Under the pieces are notes generated by a model. It ran no database searches and was not told the origin of the DNA. It saw nothing but the letters and a program-made list of their open reading frames with translations. DNA of 64,000 nt from contig NZ_PNYA01000006.1 of assembly GCF_002879885.1 (NCBI RefSeq), forward strand, positions 1 through 64,000, given 5' to 3'. Source of the stretch: Trinickia dabaoshanensis (GTDB taxonomy: Bacteria > Pseudomonadota > Gammaproteobacteria > Burkholderiales > Burkholderiaceae). Shown piece after piece: positions 53,586 through 63,095 of this stretch. The stretch's first letter is position 1. Every line of letters starts with the position of its first letter. Made by a program: the position numbers and the translations under genes.

Positions 53586-54314
53586 ATGCTCAAAACCGAT
53601 CGCCTGCACGCCCTTGCCGATGCGCTCGCCAAACACAGCGTCATGCGCTTGCGCGATGCCGCCGCGCTACTGGGCGTATCGGAGATGACCGTCCGGCGCG
53701 ACATCACGGCCAATCCCGAGCGGTTCACCTATCTCGGCGGCTACATCGTGAGCGCGGCCAACGTCCCCAACGCGGCCGGCTATTCGCTCGAGCAAGAGGA
53801 AGATCACTTCGCCCAGGCGAAAGCGCAGGCGTCGGCGCACGCGGCGCAACTGATCGTCGATAACGAAACGATCTTCATCGATTGCGGCACGACGCTCACG
53901 ACGCTCGCACGCCTGATCCCGGCGGACATGCAAATCACCGTCGTCTGCTATTCGCTCAATATCGCGGAGATTTTGCGCCGCATGCCCAACGTGCGGATGA
54001 TCCTGCTGGGCGGCGTCTATGTGCCGTCGTCCGATTCGTTCACGGGCGACGAAAGCCTCGAGATGCTCAGGCGCATGGGGATCAACAAGGCATTCATCTC
54101 GGCGGGCGGCATCGATAGCGCGCGTGGCGTCACGTGCTGGAATTTCCACGAGGTGGCGATCAAGCAAGCGGCGATGGCGAACGCCGTCGAGAGTCACCTC
54201 GTCGCCGATACGAGCAAGTTCGGTGTCGTCAAAGCCGTGCGGTTCTCGCAGGTCGACGCGTTCGACTCGGTCATCACCGAGAAGGGGCAAGAGCCCCGCA
54301 AGCGCGGCGCTTGA
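53586..54314 (+). CDS. DeoR-family transcriptional repressor of the sugar operon
   Basis: The 242-residue protein has an N-terminal helix-turn-helix (RLRDAAALLGVSEMTVRRDI, the DeoR signature) and a C-terminal phosphosugar-binding domain (IFIDCGTTLTTLARLIP ... GDESLEMLRRMGINKAFISAGGID ... HLVADTSKFGVVKAVRF). ATG at 53586; the longer upstream frame is spurious. It is convergent with the ABC operon. The likely effector is a phosphorylated sugar made by the kinase of the operon, by analogy with DeoR proteins. Directly binds operators that were not found in the window. Confidence 0.9.
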   Translation: MLKTDRLHALADALAKHSVMRLRDAAALLGVSEMTVRRDITANPERFTYLGGYIVSAANVPNAAGYSLEQEEDHFAQAKAQASAHAAQLIVDNETIFIDCGTTLTTLARLIPADMQITVVCYSLNIAEILRRMPNVRMILLGGVYVPSSDSFTGDESLEMLRRMGINKAFISAGGIDSARGVTCWNFHEVAIKQAAMANAVESHLVADTSKFGVVKAVRFSQVDAFDSVITEKGQEPRKRGA

Positions 54315-54334
54315 TCTTTCTCGATAAACCCCGA

Positions 54335-55378
54335 TCAGCCGCGCCGGCGCAAGGCGAACAGCACGCCCGCCACGAGAATAAAGGCGCCCACGATCACTTT
54401 CTGCCACGTGCTGGGCACGCCGACCAGAATCAGCGTGTTATCGACCAGCGTCACGAGCGCCACGCCGAGCAGCGTGCCGAGCACGGTCCCGCTGCCGCCC
54501 GTGATGCGCGCGCCGCCCAGGATCACGGCGGCAATCACGTCGAGCTCCGAGCCCACGAGATCGAACGGATTCGCGAGCCGATTGGTCGACACGTGCAAGA
54601 TGCCCGCGATACCGGCCAGCAAGCCCGTATAGCCGAACACGAACAAATGCACAGCGCGCACGTTGTAGCCGAGCCGCTGCGCGATCGTGAGGCTGCCGCC
54701 CATCGCATACACCGCGCGCCCCATCATCGTCCGGTTGAGCAGCCACCAAGTCGTCACGGCCGCCGCCGCCAGCGCGAGCACCGACACGGGCAGCACGGCG
54801 TCGAGACCATCCACGGTGCGATAGGCGAGTAGCGGAATGCGTCCGAAGCGGTCCATGCTGTGCGGGATGTTCATGAAGAAGGTCGTGCCGACGAACGTCA
54901 ACAAGATGCCGCGATACAGGTATTGCGTGCCGATCGTCACGATCAGCGAGGGCGCCTTGAGCCGATGCACGAGCAACCCGTTGATGACGCCGAGCACCAC
55001 GCCCCCGACCGCGCCCGTGAGCAGGATCAACCCGAACGGCGCATCGGGCCACCAGGCGAACACGGCCTTCGTAATCGAATACATCGTCAATGCCGCGATC
55101 GCGGTGAACGACACGTCGATGCCGCCCGATGCCAGCACCACCAGCGTGCCGAGCGCGAACAGCGACGTCGTCGTCGCCGAATGGAGCAGATCGAACAGCG
55201 TCGCCCATTGAAGAAAGCGCGGATTGATCGCCGCGATGACGACGCACGAAATTAGGATCAAGCCGGCGGGCAGCCACTCGGGGCGGCGCGCGAGCTTCGC
55301 GCGCCAGTCGGGGGACCGGCGCCGGCCGGCCACGTCGACGGAATCGGTTGAACTCATCGTCTGATTCATCTCAGTCAT
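54335..55378 (-). CDS. ABC sugar importer permease (RbsC-like), second copy
   Basis: The 347-residue permease has 8 to 10 membrane helices and the RbsC/BPD-type features (ASGGIDVSFTAIAALTMY; VVLGVINGLLVHRLKAPSLIVTIGTQYLYRGI; ELDVIAAVILGGARITGGSGTVLGTLLGV). The start is the ATG at 55378, inside or just before the end of the ATPase gene; an ATG 9 bases later is possible. Last gene of the operon. Together with the permease at 58099-59154 it would form a heterodimer. Confidence 0.9.
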   Translation of the reverse strand: MTEMNQTMSSTDSVDVAGRRRSPDWRAKLARRPEWLPAGLILISCVVIAAINPRFLQWATLFDLLHSATTTSLFALGTLVVLASGGIDVSFTAIAALTMYSITKAVFAWWPDAPFGLILLTGAVGGVVLGVINGLLVHRLKAPSLIVTIGTQYLYRGILLTFVGTTFFMNIPHSMDRFGRIPLLAYRTVDGLDAVLPVSVLALAAAAVTTWWLLNRTMMGRAVYAMGGSLTIAQRLGYNVRAVHLFVFGYTGLLAGIAGILHVSTNRLANPFDLVGSELDVIAAVILGGARITGGSGTVLGTLLGVALVTLVDNTLILVGVPSTWQKVIVGAFILVAGVLFALRRRG

Positions 55379-55388
55379 GCCCTTCGAT

Positions 55389-56924
55389 TCAAGCGGCTTG
55401 CGCGAGCAGCGCACGATACAAGTCGGCTTCGGTGAGACCGGGCGCGGCGTATTCGCCCGTCACGCGCCCTTTGCTCATCATCAAGATTCGATCGCAGTTT
55501 TGCAGCAACTCGGGTAAGTCGTCGCTGATCAGCACGATGCCGATGCCGCGCTCGGACAGCGACTGCATGATCCGATAGATGATGTCTTTCGAACCCACGT
55601 CGACACCCACCGTGGGACCGTGCAGGATCAGCACGCGCGGATCGATCGCGAGCCACCGGCCGATGAGCACGCGCTGCTGGTTCCCGCCCGAGAGCGATTG
55701 CACGGGCTTGTCGATATCGGGGGTGGCGATTTGAAGGTCGGTCACCGTCTTCTGGGCGAGCGCGCGCGAGCGCTTGCGATCCAATCCGCCGAAGCGGTCG
55801 CGCAAGCTCGAGATCATCGCCGTCACGACGTTGTCGCGGATCGACTTGTCGAGAAAAAGACCCTCGCTCAAGCGGTCTTCCGGGACGTAACCGATCCGAT
55901 GCCGCTTCGCGTCCGCGGGCGTGGCCAGTGTGATCGGCACACCGTCGAGCGCGATCGAACCCGTATCGGCGGGCGCGACGCCGGCAAGCGCGCGCGCGAG
56001 TTCGTTGCGCCCCGAGTCGAGTAGCCCGGTGACGCCCACGATCTCCCCGCGTCGCAGCGCGAACGACACATCTTTGAATTGACGGCCGCGGCCGAGCCCG
56101 CGCACGGCGAGCACCACATCGGCGGCCTCGGGCGCTTGCGTCCGGTAGCGTGCGTGCGCCAACTCGCGGCCCGTCATCAGTTCGCTCAATTGCGCTTTCG
56201 TGTAATCGGCGATCGGCCCTTGCGCAACCTTGCGGCCATCGCGCAGCACGATGACCTCGCCGCCGATCGCATAGCATTCGTCGAGCTTGTGACTCACGAA
56301 GAGCACCGTCACGCCCTGCGCGCGCAAGCTGGTCAAGACGGCGATCAGATTGGCGACTTCCTTTTGCGTGAGCGAGGTCGTCGGTTCGTCCATGATGACG
56401 AACTTCGCCTCGCTCGCGATCACGCGCGCGATCGCCACGAGTTGCCGCGTGGCCAACGGCAGCATCTCGACGATCGTCGCTTGAAACTCGGCATCGAACG
56501 GCAAGCCGACCGATTCCAGTGCGCGCGCCGCGCGCCGCGCCATTTCGCGCCGGTCGAACGTGCGCGCGAGGCGCCCGCCGTGTTCGGCCAACTCGGAGGT
56601 CAGCGCGACGTTCTCGGCGACACTCATGTTCGGCAGCAGCGAGAGGTCTTGGTAGACCGTTTCGATACCGGCCGCCAGCGCTTCGAGCGGGGTCAGCCGC
56701 GCGTGGCGCTCGCCTTGAACGACGAGCTCGCCCGCGTCGGGCGGCTGCGCGCCCGAAATGATCTTGATCAGCGTACTCTTGCCGCAGCCGTTTTCGCCGA
56801 GCAGGTGATAAATCTGACCGCGCGCGAAGGTCAACGTCACGCCGCGCAGCGCGTACACGCCGGTGAAGCGCTTGTGCACGTCGATCACTTGCAGCAAGGG
56901 ATTCGGAACCGCTTCGTCGTTCAT
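55389..56924 (-). CDS. ABC sugar importer ATPase (RbsA-like, two nucleotide-binding domains)
   Basis: The 511-residue protein has two ABC domains. The first has Walker A GENGCGKST, the LSGGQ-position loop (LPLATRQLVAIARVI) and a Walker B FVIMDEPTTSLT. The second has SGGNQQRVLIGRWL and VLILHGPTVGVD but a degenerate Walker A (GLLDSGRNE), the usual asymmetry of RbsA/MglA proteins. ATG at 56924. Between the binding protein and the second permease. Confidence 0.92.
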   Translation of the reverse strand: MNDEAVPNPLLQVIDVHKRFTGVYALRGVTLTFARGQIYHLLGENGCGKSTLIKIISGAQPPDAGELVVQGERHARLTPLEALAAGIETVYQDLSLLPNMSVAENVALTSELAEHGGRLARTFDRREMARRAARALESVGLPFDAEFQATIVEMLPLATRQLVAIARVIASEAKFVIMDEPTTSLTQKEVANLIAVLTSLRAQGVTVLFVSHKLDECYAIGGEVIVLRDGRKVAQGPIADYTKAQLSELMTGRELAHARYRTQAPEAADVVLAVRGLGRGRQFKDVSFALRRGEIVGVTGLLDSGRNELARALAGVAPADTGSIALDGVPITLATPADAKRHRIGYVPEDRLSEGLFLDKSIRDNVVTAMISSLRDRFGGLDRKRSRALAQKTVTDLQIATPDIDKPVQSLSGGNQQRVLIGRWLAIDPRVLILHGPTVGVDVGSKDIIYRIMQSLSERGIGIVLISDDLPELLQNCDRILMMSKGRVTGEYAAPGLTEADLYRALLAQAA

Positions 56925-56985
56925 CGTTCTGCGTCCAGGCCTGCCTCGAAGCGCGGGCGGTAAGCCGCCCGCGCCCTCGGCCGTA

Positions 56986-57990
56986 TCAGAAGTTGTACTG
57001 CTTGTAGTTCGACTTGTCGACGCTGACCCAGCCTTGTCCGCGCACGATGACACCCTTGCCCGGTCCCTTGGTCACCGTCACCTTCTCGTAGCCGGGCAAA
57101 CCGAGGTTGTCGCCGTTGTGCACCGTCTTACCGTCGAGCAGCATCTTCGCGATCTTGTTCATCGCCAAGCCGGCGAGCTTCGGATCCCAGAACGCAATGC
57201 CGTCGATCGCGCCGCTTTCCAAGTACTTGCCGGCTTCGGCCGGCAACCCGGTGCCGTACACGCAAACCTTGCCGACGAGACCGGCTTCCTCCACGGCGCG
57301 GCCGATACCGAGCACGTCGAGCGAGGACGAACCTTGGAAGCCCTTGATGTCCGGATGCTTGCGCAGCACTTCCTTCGCTTGCTGGTACGCGCGCTCGCCG
57401 TCGTTGTTCGTCTCGATGTTGGTCTCGACGAGCTGCATCTTCGGGAACTTCTTCTTCGCGTTGTCGATGCCGCCATCGGCCCATTGCACCTGCGAGCGGC
57501 TACCGAGCGAGCCCACGAAGGTCGCCCACTTACCCTCGTCGTGCATGCAACTCGCGAGGCGGTCGTTCAGCGCGGCGCCGTAGGCACTGTTGTCGAACGC
57601 CTCCACGTCGACCATCGTGTTCTTCTCGTTGTCGGCCTCGTGCGTGACCACCTTGATGCCGCGGTCCATCGCCTTCTTCAGCGCGGGCTCGAGCGTCGGC
57701 GGGTCGTACGGAACGACGGCGATCGCGTTGACCTTCTTGGCGATCAGATCCTCGATGATGCGCAACTGCTGCGCGGCGTCGGCTTGACCTGGCCCCGTCT
57801 GATACGTCGTGATGCCGGGGTTGTCTTTCGCGAATTGCTTGACGCCTTCGTCCATCCGGTTGAACCAGCTAATGCCCGTCACCTTCACCACCGTGACGAT
57901 CGTTTCATTGGTCGCCGCCTGCGCGGCGAAAATGACGCCCGCGCCGAGCGCGCAAGCGGCGAGCGCGAGGCTCGTTCGTTTCAGCTTCAT
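56986..57990 (-). CDS. Periplasmic sugar-binding protein of the ABC importer
   Basis: The 334-residue protein has a signal peptide (SLALAACALGAGVIFAAQA) and the type I periplasmic-binding fold of the RhaS/LsrB/RbsB group (VKVTGISWFNRMDEGVKQFAKDNPGITTYQTGPGQADAAQQLRIIEDLIAKKVNAIAVVP). It is in the operon between the two permease sets. The ligand is not readable. Context suggests deoxyribose or a related pentose. Confidence 0.9.
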   Translation of the reverse strand: MKLKRTSLALAACALGAGVIFAAQAATNETIVTVVKVTGISWFNRMDEGVKQFAKDNPGITTYQTGPGQADAAQQLRIIEDLIAKKVNAIAVVPYDPPTLEPALKKAMDRGIKVVTHEADNEKNTMVDVEAFDNSAYGAALNDRLASCMHDEGKWATFVGSLGSRSQVQWADGGIDNAKKKFPKMQLVETNIETNNDGERAYQQAKEVLRKHPDIKGFQGSSSLDVLGIGRAVEEAGLVGKVCVYGTGLPAEAGKYLESGAIDGIAFWDPKLAGLAMNKIAKMLLDGKTVHNGDNLGLPGYEKVTVTKGPGKGVIVRGQGWVSVDKSNYKQYNF

Positions 57991-58098
57991 CTGCGTTGTC
58001 TCCTTCCTTTTTCCTCGACGCCCCTTGTTTGCACTGACGGAAACCCGAGGCCAGATATCCGTCGACTGCCGAACTCGCCTACCGTGCCGCGGGTGCCC

Positions 58099-59154
58099 TC
58101 ATGCGGGCGGCCCGCTGCCGCCGCCAGCCGCATGCGGTGTCGTGCCGGTCCGCCCGAAGCGCAGCATCGCGCGCAGGTGATCGCCATCCGCGAATGCGAG
58201 CGAGACGAGCAGCAAAAAGCCCCACGTGCAATCGCCGAAGAACTGCGATACGCCGAGCAGGTTGAACAGGCTAGAGAGCAATTGCAGCACCGTCGCGGCG
58301 AAAAACACGCACACGATGCGCCCGTACCCTCCCGCGGGATTTACGCCGCCCATGACGGCGATGAGGATGGCGATCAGCAGATACGAGTTGCCGTAGTCCC
58401 ATTTCGCGCTGAGCGTGTGCGACACGGAAACGAGCCCCGCGAGCGAGGCCAGCACGCCGCACATCGTGTAGGTCGCGATCAGCATGCGCTCGCAGCCGAT
58501 GCCGGCATAGAACGCCGCGCGCGGATTCGTGCCCATCAGATATAGCCGTAACCCGAACGGGGTGCGCTTCAGGAGCCAGCCGAGGATCAGCACCGCGGCG
58601 ATGAAGATGCAAAACGAAATCGGCACCTGGAACACGGCGCCGTTGCCGATATCGGCGAGCGGCTCGATATAGTCGACGTGCACCGACGCGCCGTTGCTCA
58701 GGGCAACCGCGAAGCCGGTAAAGACCAGTTGGGTCCCGAGCGTACTCAGAATCGGCGTGAGGCGCAGCCGCGCGATGACGAGGCCGTTGATCAAGCCGCC
58801 GAGCACGCCCATCGTCACCACGACGACGCAAAAGAGCGTCGTGTAGAGCACCGGCGTATCGTCGCCGCTGACCCACTTGGGCACCAAGAGCGCGGCGATC
58901 ATCGCCGAGAGATTGGCGAGCCCCACCCCGGATAGATCGATGCCGCCGTTGCCCGAGAGCATCGACAACATGATGCCGAGCGCGAGCAGACCGACCTCGG
59001 GCAGTTGCGAGCCCATCGACTGAAGATTGTCGATATCGACGAATTGGCCGTGCGATAGCCACACGGCGACGACCACGACGAGCACGTTGACGGCGAGCAG
59101 AAAGTTCAGCTGCCTGTCGCCGAACCACTTGCCGATAACGAACGAGCCTTTCAT
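58099..59154 (-). CDS. ABC sugar importer permease (RbsC-like), first copy
   Basis: The 351-residue permease has about 10 membrane helices, with SMLSGNGGIDLSGVGLANLSAMIAALLVP and the conserved GVLGGLINGLVIARLRLTPILSTLGTQLVFTG stretch of RbsC/RhaP/RhaQ transporters. It follows the kinase gene by 31 bp. The second permease in the operon (54335-55378) is equally intact, as in RhaPQ- or LsrCD-type importers. Confidence 0.9.
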   Translation of the reverse strand: MKGSFVIGKWFGDRQLNFLLAVNVLVVVVAVWLSHGQFVDIDNLQSMGSQLPEVGLLALGIMLSMLSGNGGIDLSGVGLANLSAMIAALLVPKWVSGDDTPVLYTTLFCVVVVTMGVLGGLINGLVIARLRLTPILSTLGTQLVFTGFAVALSNGASVHVDYIEPLADIGNGAVFQVPISFCIFIAAVLILGWLLKRTPFGLRLYLMGTNPRAAFYAGIGCERMLIATYTMCGVLASLAGLVSVSHTLSAKWDYGNSYLLIAILIAVMGGVNPAGGYGRIVCVFFAATVLQLLSSLFNLLGVSQFFGDCTWGFLLLVSLAFADGDHLRAMLRFGRTGTTPHAAGGGSGPPA

Positions 59155-59185
59155 AGACGATGCCCTTTTCGTGATGCGTGATCGA

Positions 59186-60124
59186 CTAGGCCGACACCGC
59201 GGAGCCCGCGCCGAGCAATGCGTTCACTTCGGCCAAGCGCGGCATCGACGGCGCCGTGCCCGCGCGCGTGACCGAAATCCCCGCCAGCGCGCAGCCGAAG
59301 CGCACCGCGTCGAGCGGCGTATCCCCGCGCGCGAGCGCGGCGGCGAATCCGCCCGTAAAGCCGTCGCCCGCACCGGCCGTCTCCACTACGGGACCGCATT
59401 GAAACGCGGGCACGAGCACCGACTGCGCGCGCGAGTGCAACAGCGCGCCGGTTTCGCCGAGCGTGACGATCACCGCGCCCGCGCCTTTGCCGAGCAGGAC
59501 ATCGGCCGCACGGCGCGCATCGTCGGCCGACGCGATCGAAACGCCCGTGAGCGCGGCCGCTTCCGTTTCGTTCGGCGTGACGTAATCGCACAGCGGGAAA
59601 ATGTCGTCGGGCAGCGGCAATGCCGGCGCCGGATTCAGCACGGTTTTGACGCCATGCTTGCGCGCGATCTCGAGTCCACGGCGCGCCGCCGCCACGGGCT
59701 GCTCCAACTGCGTGACGAACACTTGCGCGCCGGCGATGTCCGCTTCGATCGCTTCGGCGTCGGCCGCGCCGAGCGTACCCGCCGCGCCGGCTGCGACGAT
59801 GATCGCGTTGGAGCCCGTTTGCGCATCGACGAAGATGTGCGCCGCCCCCGTCGCCAACCCTTCGACGACGGTCGCGCGCGCCACGATGCCTTCGGCTTGC
59901 CAGGTTTCGCGCGCGATGGCGCCGAAAGCGTCGTCGCCCAGCCGCGTGCAAAACACGACCTGCGCACCCGCGCGCGCCGCCGCTACGGCCTGGTTCGATC
60001 CCTTGCCGCCCGGACCCATCGCGAACGCGGAACCCGCGATCGTCTCGCCGATCACCGGCATGCGTTCCGCCCGGAACGCGAGGTCGGTCACATAGATGCC
60101 GAGGATGACGACGCGCCCGCTCAT
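59186..60124 (-). CDS. Ribokinase-family sugar kinase, probable deoxyribokinase
   Basis: The 312-residue kinase is of the PfkB family: FAMGPGGKGSNQAVAAARAG near the N-terminus, and the C-terminal catalytic motif VETAGAGDGFTGGFAAAL (general base Asp in GAGD). It phosphorylates a pentose at the 5-position. Next to deoC, this most likely makes deoxyribose 5-phosphate; ribokinase activity is an alternative. ATG at 60124 overlaps the mutarotase stop (ATGA), so a longer upstream frame is rejected. Confidence 0.87.
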   Translation of the reverse strand: MSGRVVILGIYVTDLAFRAERMPVIGETIAGSAFAMGPGGKGSNQAVAAARAGAQVVFCTRLGDDAFGAIARETWQAEGIVARATVVEGLATGAAHIFVDAQTGSNAIIVAAGAAGTLGAADAEAIEADIAGAQVFVTQLEQPVAAARRGLEIARKHGVKTVLNPAPALPLPDDIFPLCDYVTPNETEAAALTGVSIASADDARRAADVLLGKGAGAVIVTLGETGALLHSRAQSVLVPAFQCGPVVETAGAGDGFTGGFAAALARGDTPLDAVRFGCALAGISVTRAGTAPSMPRLAEVNALLGAGSAVSA

Positions 60125-60609
60125 TTCCCACGCTCCGCGCGCCGCGCATCGAGCGGTGCATCGGGGGCGAGGATCACGCCCTTGGTGAATACGAAGCAGC
60201 CGTAGCCGCGCGCTTCGCCCGTCGCGATGACGCAGTACGCCTTGCGCGCGCGTGCATAAAAGGCGTGTCGTTCGATCGGCGCGAACGGCACCGGGCGGCC
60301 TTCCGCCGAATCGACTTCGACTTGCGCCTCGCGTTGCACGTTGGGAATCGCGCGCGGATCGCCGACCACTTCCATGCGCATCGCCGGCGCCTCGACGAAC
60401 GTATCGAGCGGGAGCACCGAGAGCACGGCGCGCACGGCGCTCGCCGCATCGGCACCGTCCATGCGCAGCAGCTTGCCGAGCACCGTGGCGCGTGCCACCG
60501 AATCGGCCGGGAAGTTCGCGTCGCAAATCACGACTTCGTCGCCGTGGCCCATCGCGCGCAGCGCATGGAGCACGTCCGCGTTCAGCAGCGGGTCGAGATG
60601 TTTCAGCAC
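60121..60609 (-). CDS. RbsD/FucU-family sugar mutarotase
   Basis: The 162-residue protein matches FucU/RbsD: MLKHLDPLLNADVLHALRAMGHGDEVVICDANFPA at the start (the LLxxLRxMGHGDEIxIxDANFP signature) and GYGCFVFTKGVIL at the end. It interconverts sugar anomers after uptake. The start is a GTG at 60609 with an AAAGGAGA site; no upstream ATG fits. Coupled to the kinase gene. Confidence 0.9.
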   Translation of the reverse strand: MLKHLDPLLNADVLHALRAMGHGDEVVICDANFPADSVARATVLGKLLRMDGADAASAVRAVLSVLPLDTFVEAPAMRMEVVGDPRAIPNVQREAQVEVDSAEGRPVPFAPIERHAFYARARKAYCVIATGEARGYGCFVFTKGVILAPDAPLDARRAERGK

Positions 60610-60679
60610 GATGTCTCCTTTCTTTAGTCGTTCGTTGTTCGGCGCTAGCGCCCCCGCGCCTGCGCGCGGACCGGACCCG

Positions 60680-63085
60680 TCAGTCGCCGTACGGAATCCA
60701 TATATTCTTGACTTGCGCGGCATGACGCAAGAAGGTCATGCCCTCGGCCGAGCGATCGAACCAATCGAGGCGGCGGCCGTGATCGACGAACGTGCGCTTC
60801 AAATTGCCGATCGATTCGCGTTCGACGAGCATCGAATGCCGGGCGAGGCCGAAGCACCAGAGCGCGTCCACGTCGTCGTGCTTGGCCAGCGCGGGCAACA
60901 ATGCGTCGCGCGCGCCCGTGACGATATTGAGCGTCCCCGCCGGCACGTCCGACGTTTCGACAACCTGATACAAATCCGTCGCCATCAACGGGCAAGACTC
61001 GCTCGGCAAGACCACCACGCGATTGCCGAGCGCAAGCGCCGGCCCGACGAGCGAGATCAGCGCGAGCAACGGCGCTTCGTCGGGGCACGCGATACCGACG
61101 ACGCCCAGCGGCTCGTTCATGGCGAGCGCAACGCCGCGCAGCGGGGGCATGTGCACGGCGCCGTCGTACTTGTCGGCCCACGCCGCGTAGGTGAATAGCC
61201 GCGAGATCGAAGCGTCCACCTCGCGCTCGGCCGCGGCGGCATCGCATTCGGTGCGGCGCGCAAGCTGAGCGGCGAACTCATCGGCCCGGGCCGAGAGGTT
61301 TTCGGCGAGGAAGTACAGCACCTGCGCGCGGGCATGCCCGCTCATCTGCGCCCACTTGCTCGCGCCGCGCGCGGCGGACACCGCATCGCGCACGTCCTTG
61401 CGGTTGCCGTCGGCCACTTCGCCGATCGGCGCGCCGCTCGGGGCATGGACGGCTCGCGAATCGCCGCCGTCGGCACGCGCTTGCTTGCCGCCGATGAAAA
61501 GCTTCGCGGTTCGATCGACGAAGCCGGTGCCGCTGGCGTAATCGGCCAGGCGCTCATTGGCCGCCGCGGCAGGGGCCGCGATCGGCATGGCCTCGCGCAG
61601 TGCGCCCTTGCCCCAACCGGCGGCCTTCAGATACTCGTACGCGCCCTCGCGCCCGCCTTCGCGGCCATAGCCCGATTCGCGATAACCGCCGAAGCCGACA
61701 CTCGCATCGAACAGATTGGTCGCATTGATCCAGACGACACCGCACGCAAGCTGCGGCGCGATATCGAGCGCACGCCCGATCGTCTCGCTCCACACGCTCG
61801 CGGCCAATCCGTAGCGCGTGTTGTTGGCAAGCGCCACGGCCTCGTCCAGCGTACGAAAGCTCATTGCCGTCAGCACGGGCCCGAAGATTTCCTCCTGTGC
61901 TAGCGTGCTGGCCGGCGCCACGTTCGTCACGAGCGTCGGCGGGTAGTACGAGCCGCCGATCTCCGGCAGCGCCACTTCGCTCGGTTGCCAGACGTCGCAC
62001 CCTTCGCGGCGCCCCGCTTGCACGAGCGACTCGATCCGCGCGAGTTGCACGGGATCGACGATCGCGCCCATGTCGATCGTCTTGTCGAGCGAAGGCCCCA
62101 CGCGCAGCGTCGCCATGCGGCGCTTAAGCTTGGCGATGAAGCGCGCTTCGATACCCTCTTGCACGAGCAGACGCGAGCCCGCGCAACACACTTGCCCTTG
62201 GTTGAACCAGATCGCGTCCACGACGCCTTCGACGGCGCCGTCCAAATCGGCGTCCTCGAATACGATGAACGGAGACTTGCCGCCAAGCTCGAGCGTCAAC
62301 GATTTGCCCGTACCCGCCGTGGCGGCGCGAATGGAGCGCCCCACTTCGGTCGATCCCGTGAACGCGATCTTTTGCACGTCGGGATGCTCGACGAGCGCGG
62401 CGCCCGTCCGGCCATCGCCGGTGACGACATTGAGCACGCCGTCGGGCAGCCCCGCTTGGCTCGCCAACTCGGCGAACAGCAGCGCCGTGAGCGGCGTGTA
62501 CTCGGCGGGCTTGAGCACGACGCAGTTGCCGAGCGCGATCGCGGGCGCGACCTTCCACGCCAGCATCAGCAACGGAAAATTCCACGGCACGATCTGACCG
62601 ATGACGCCGAGCGGCGCCCATCCCGCAAACTCGGTTTCCTGCAACTGCGCCCAACCGGCGTGGTGCAGGAAATGCCGGGCGACGAGCGGGACGTCGAGGT
62701 CGCGCGTCTCGCGGATCGGCTTGCCGTTATCGAGCGCTTCGAGCACGGCGAACAAGCGGCTATGGCGCTGCACCATGCGGGCGAGCGCATACAGATGGCG
62801 CGCGCGGCGCGCGCCCCCCGCGGCGAGCCACGCCGGCTGAGCCGCCCGGGCCGCCGCGACGGCGGCATCGATGTCAGGGGCGCCGCCTTGCGCGACTTGC
62901 GCCAGCACCTCGCCGGTGGACGGCGCGTGCACGGTGAATTGCTCGCCCGACACGCCGGCACGCCAAGCGCCGCCGATGAAATGACCGAACGATGCGCCGT
63001 GCCGCTCGAGCCAGGCACGGGCGGCTTGATCGTCCTCGGGGGCAGGGGCGTAGTCCATCGTCTGAAAGTATTGCGCAACGCTCAT
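60680..63085 (-). CDS. Double aldehyde dehydrogenase; C-terminal half lacks the catalytic cysteine
   Basis: The 801-residue protein consists of two aldehyde dehydrogenase modules. The N-terminal module (about 30-490) is complete: VIGQIVPWNFP, FTGSTEVGR, catalytic Glu266 in LELGGKSP and nucleophile Cys300 in NQGQVCCAGSRL. The C-terminal part (about 510-801) keeps the NAD-binding region (PLGVVGIACPDEAPLLALISLVGPALALGNRVVV) but lacks the LGGK and GQxC motifs. Proteins of this length occur next to deoC in related bacteria. Beside DeoC the likely substrate is acetaldehyde. 10 bp after deoC. Confidence 0.88.
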   Translation of the reverse strand: MSVAQYFQTMDYAPAPEDDQAARAWLERHGASFGHFIGGAWRAGVSGEQFTVHAPSTGEVLAQVAQGGAPDIDAAVAAARAAQPAWLAAGGARRARHLYALARMVQRHSRLFAVLEALDNGKPIRETRDLDVPLVARHFLHHAGWAQLQETEFAGWAPLGVIGQIVPWNFPLLMLAWKVAPAIALGNCVVLKPAEYTPLTALLFAELASQAGLPDGVLNVVTGDGRTGAALVEHPDVQKIAFTGSTEVGRSIRAATAGTGKSLTLELGGKSPFIVFEDADLDGAVEGVVDAIWFNQGQVCCAGSRLLVQEGIEARFIAKLKRRMATLRVGPSLDKTIDMGAIVDPVQLARIESLVQAGRREGCDVWQPSEVALPEIGGSYYPPTLVTNVAPASTLAQEEIFGPVLTAMSFRTLDEAVALANNTRYGLAASVWSETIGRALDIAPQLACGVVWINATNLFDASVGFGGYRESGYGREGGREGAYEYLKAAGWGKGALREAMPIAAPAAAANERLADYASGTGFVDRTAKLFIGGKQARADGGDSRAVHAPSGAPIGEVADGNRKDVRDAVSAARGASKWAQMSGHARAQVLYFLAENLSARADEFAAQLARRTECDAAAAEREVDASISRLFTYAAWADKYDGAVHMPPLRGVALAMNEPLGVVGIACPDEAPLLALISLVGPALALGNRVVVLPSESCPLMATDLYQVVETSDVPAGTLNIVTGARDALLPALAKHDDVDALWCFGLARHSMLVERESIGNLKRTFVDHGRRLDWFDRSAEGMTFLRHAAQVKNIWIPYGD

Positions 63086-63095
63086 CGCGGATCGC

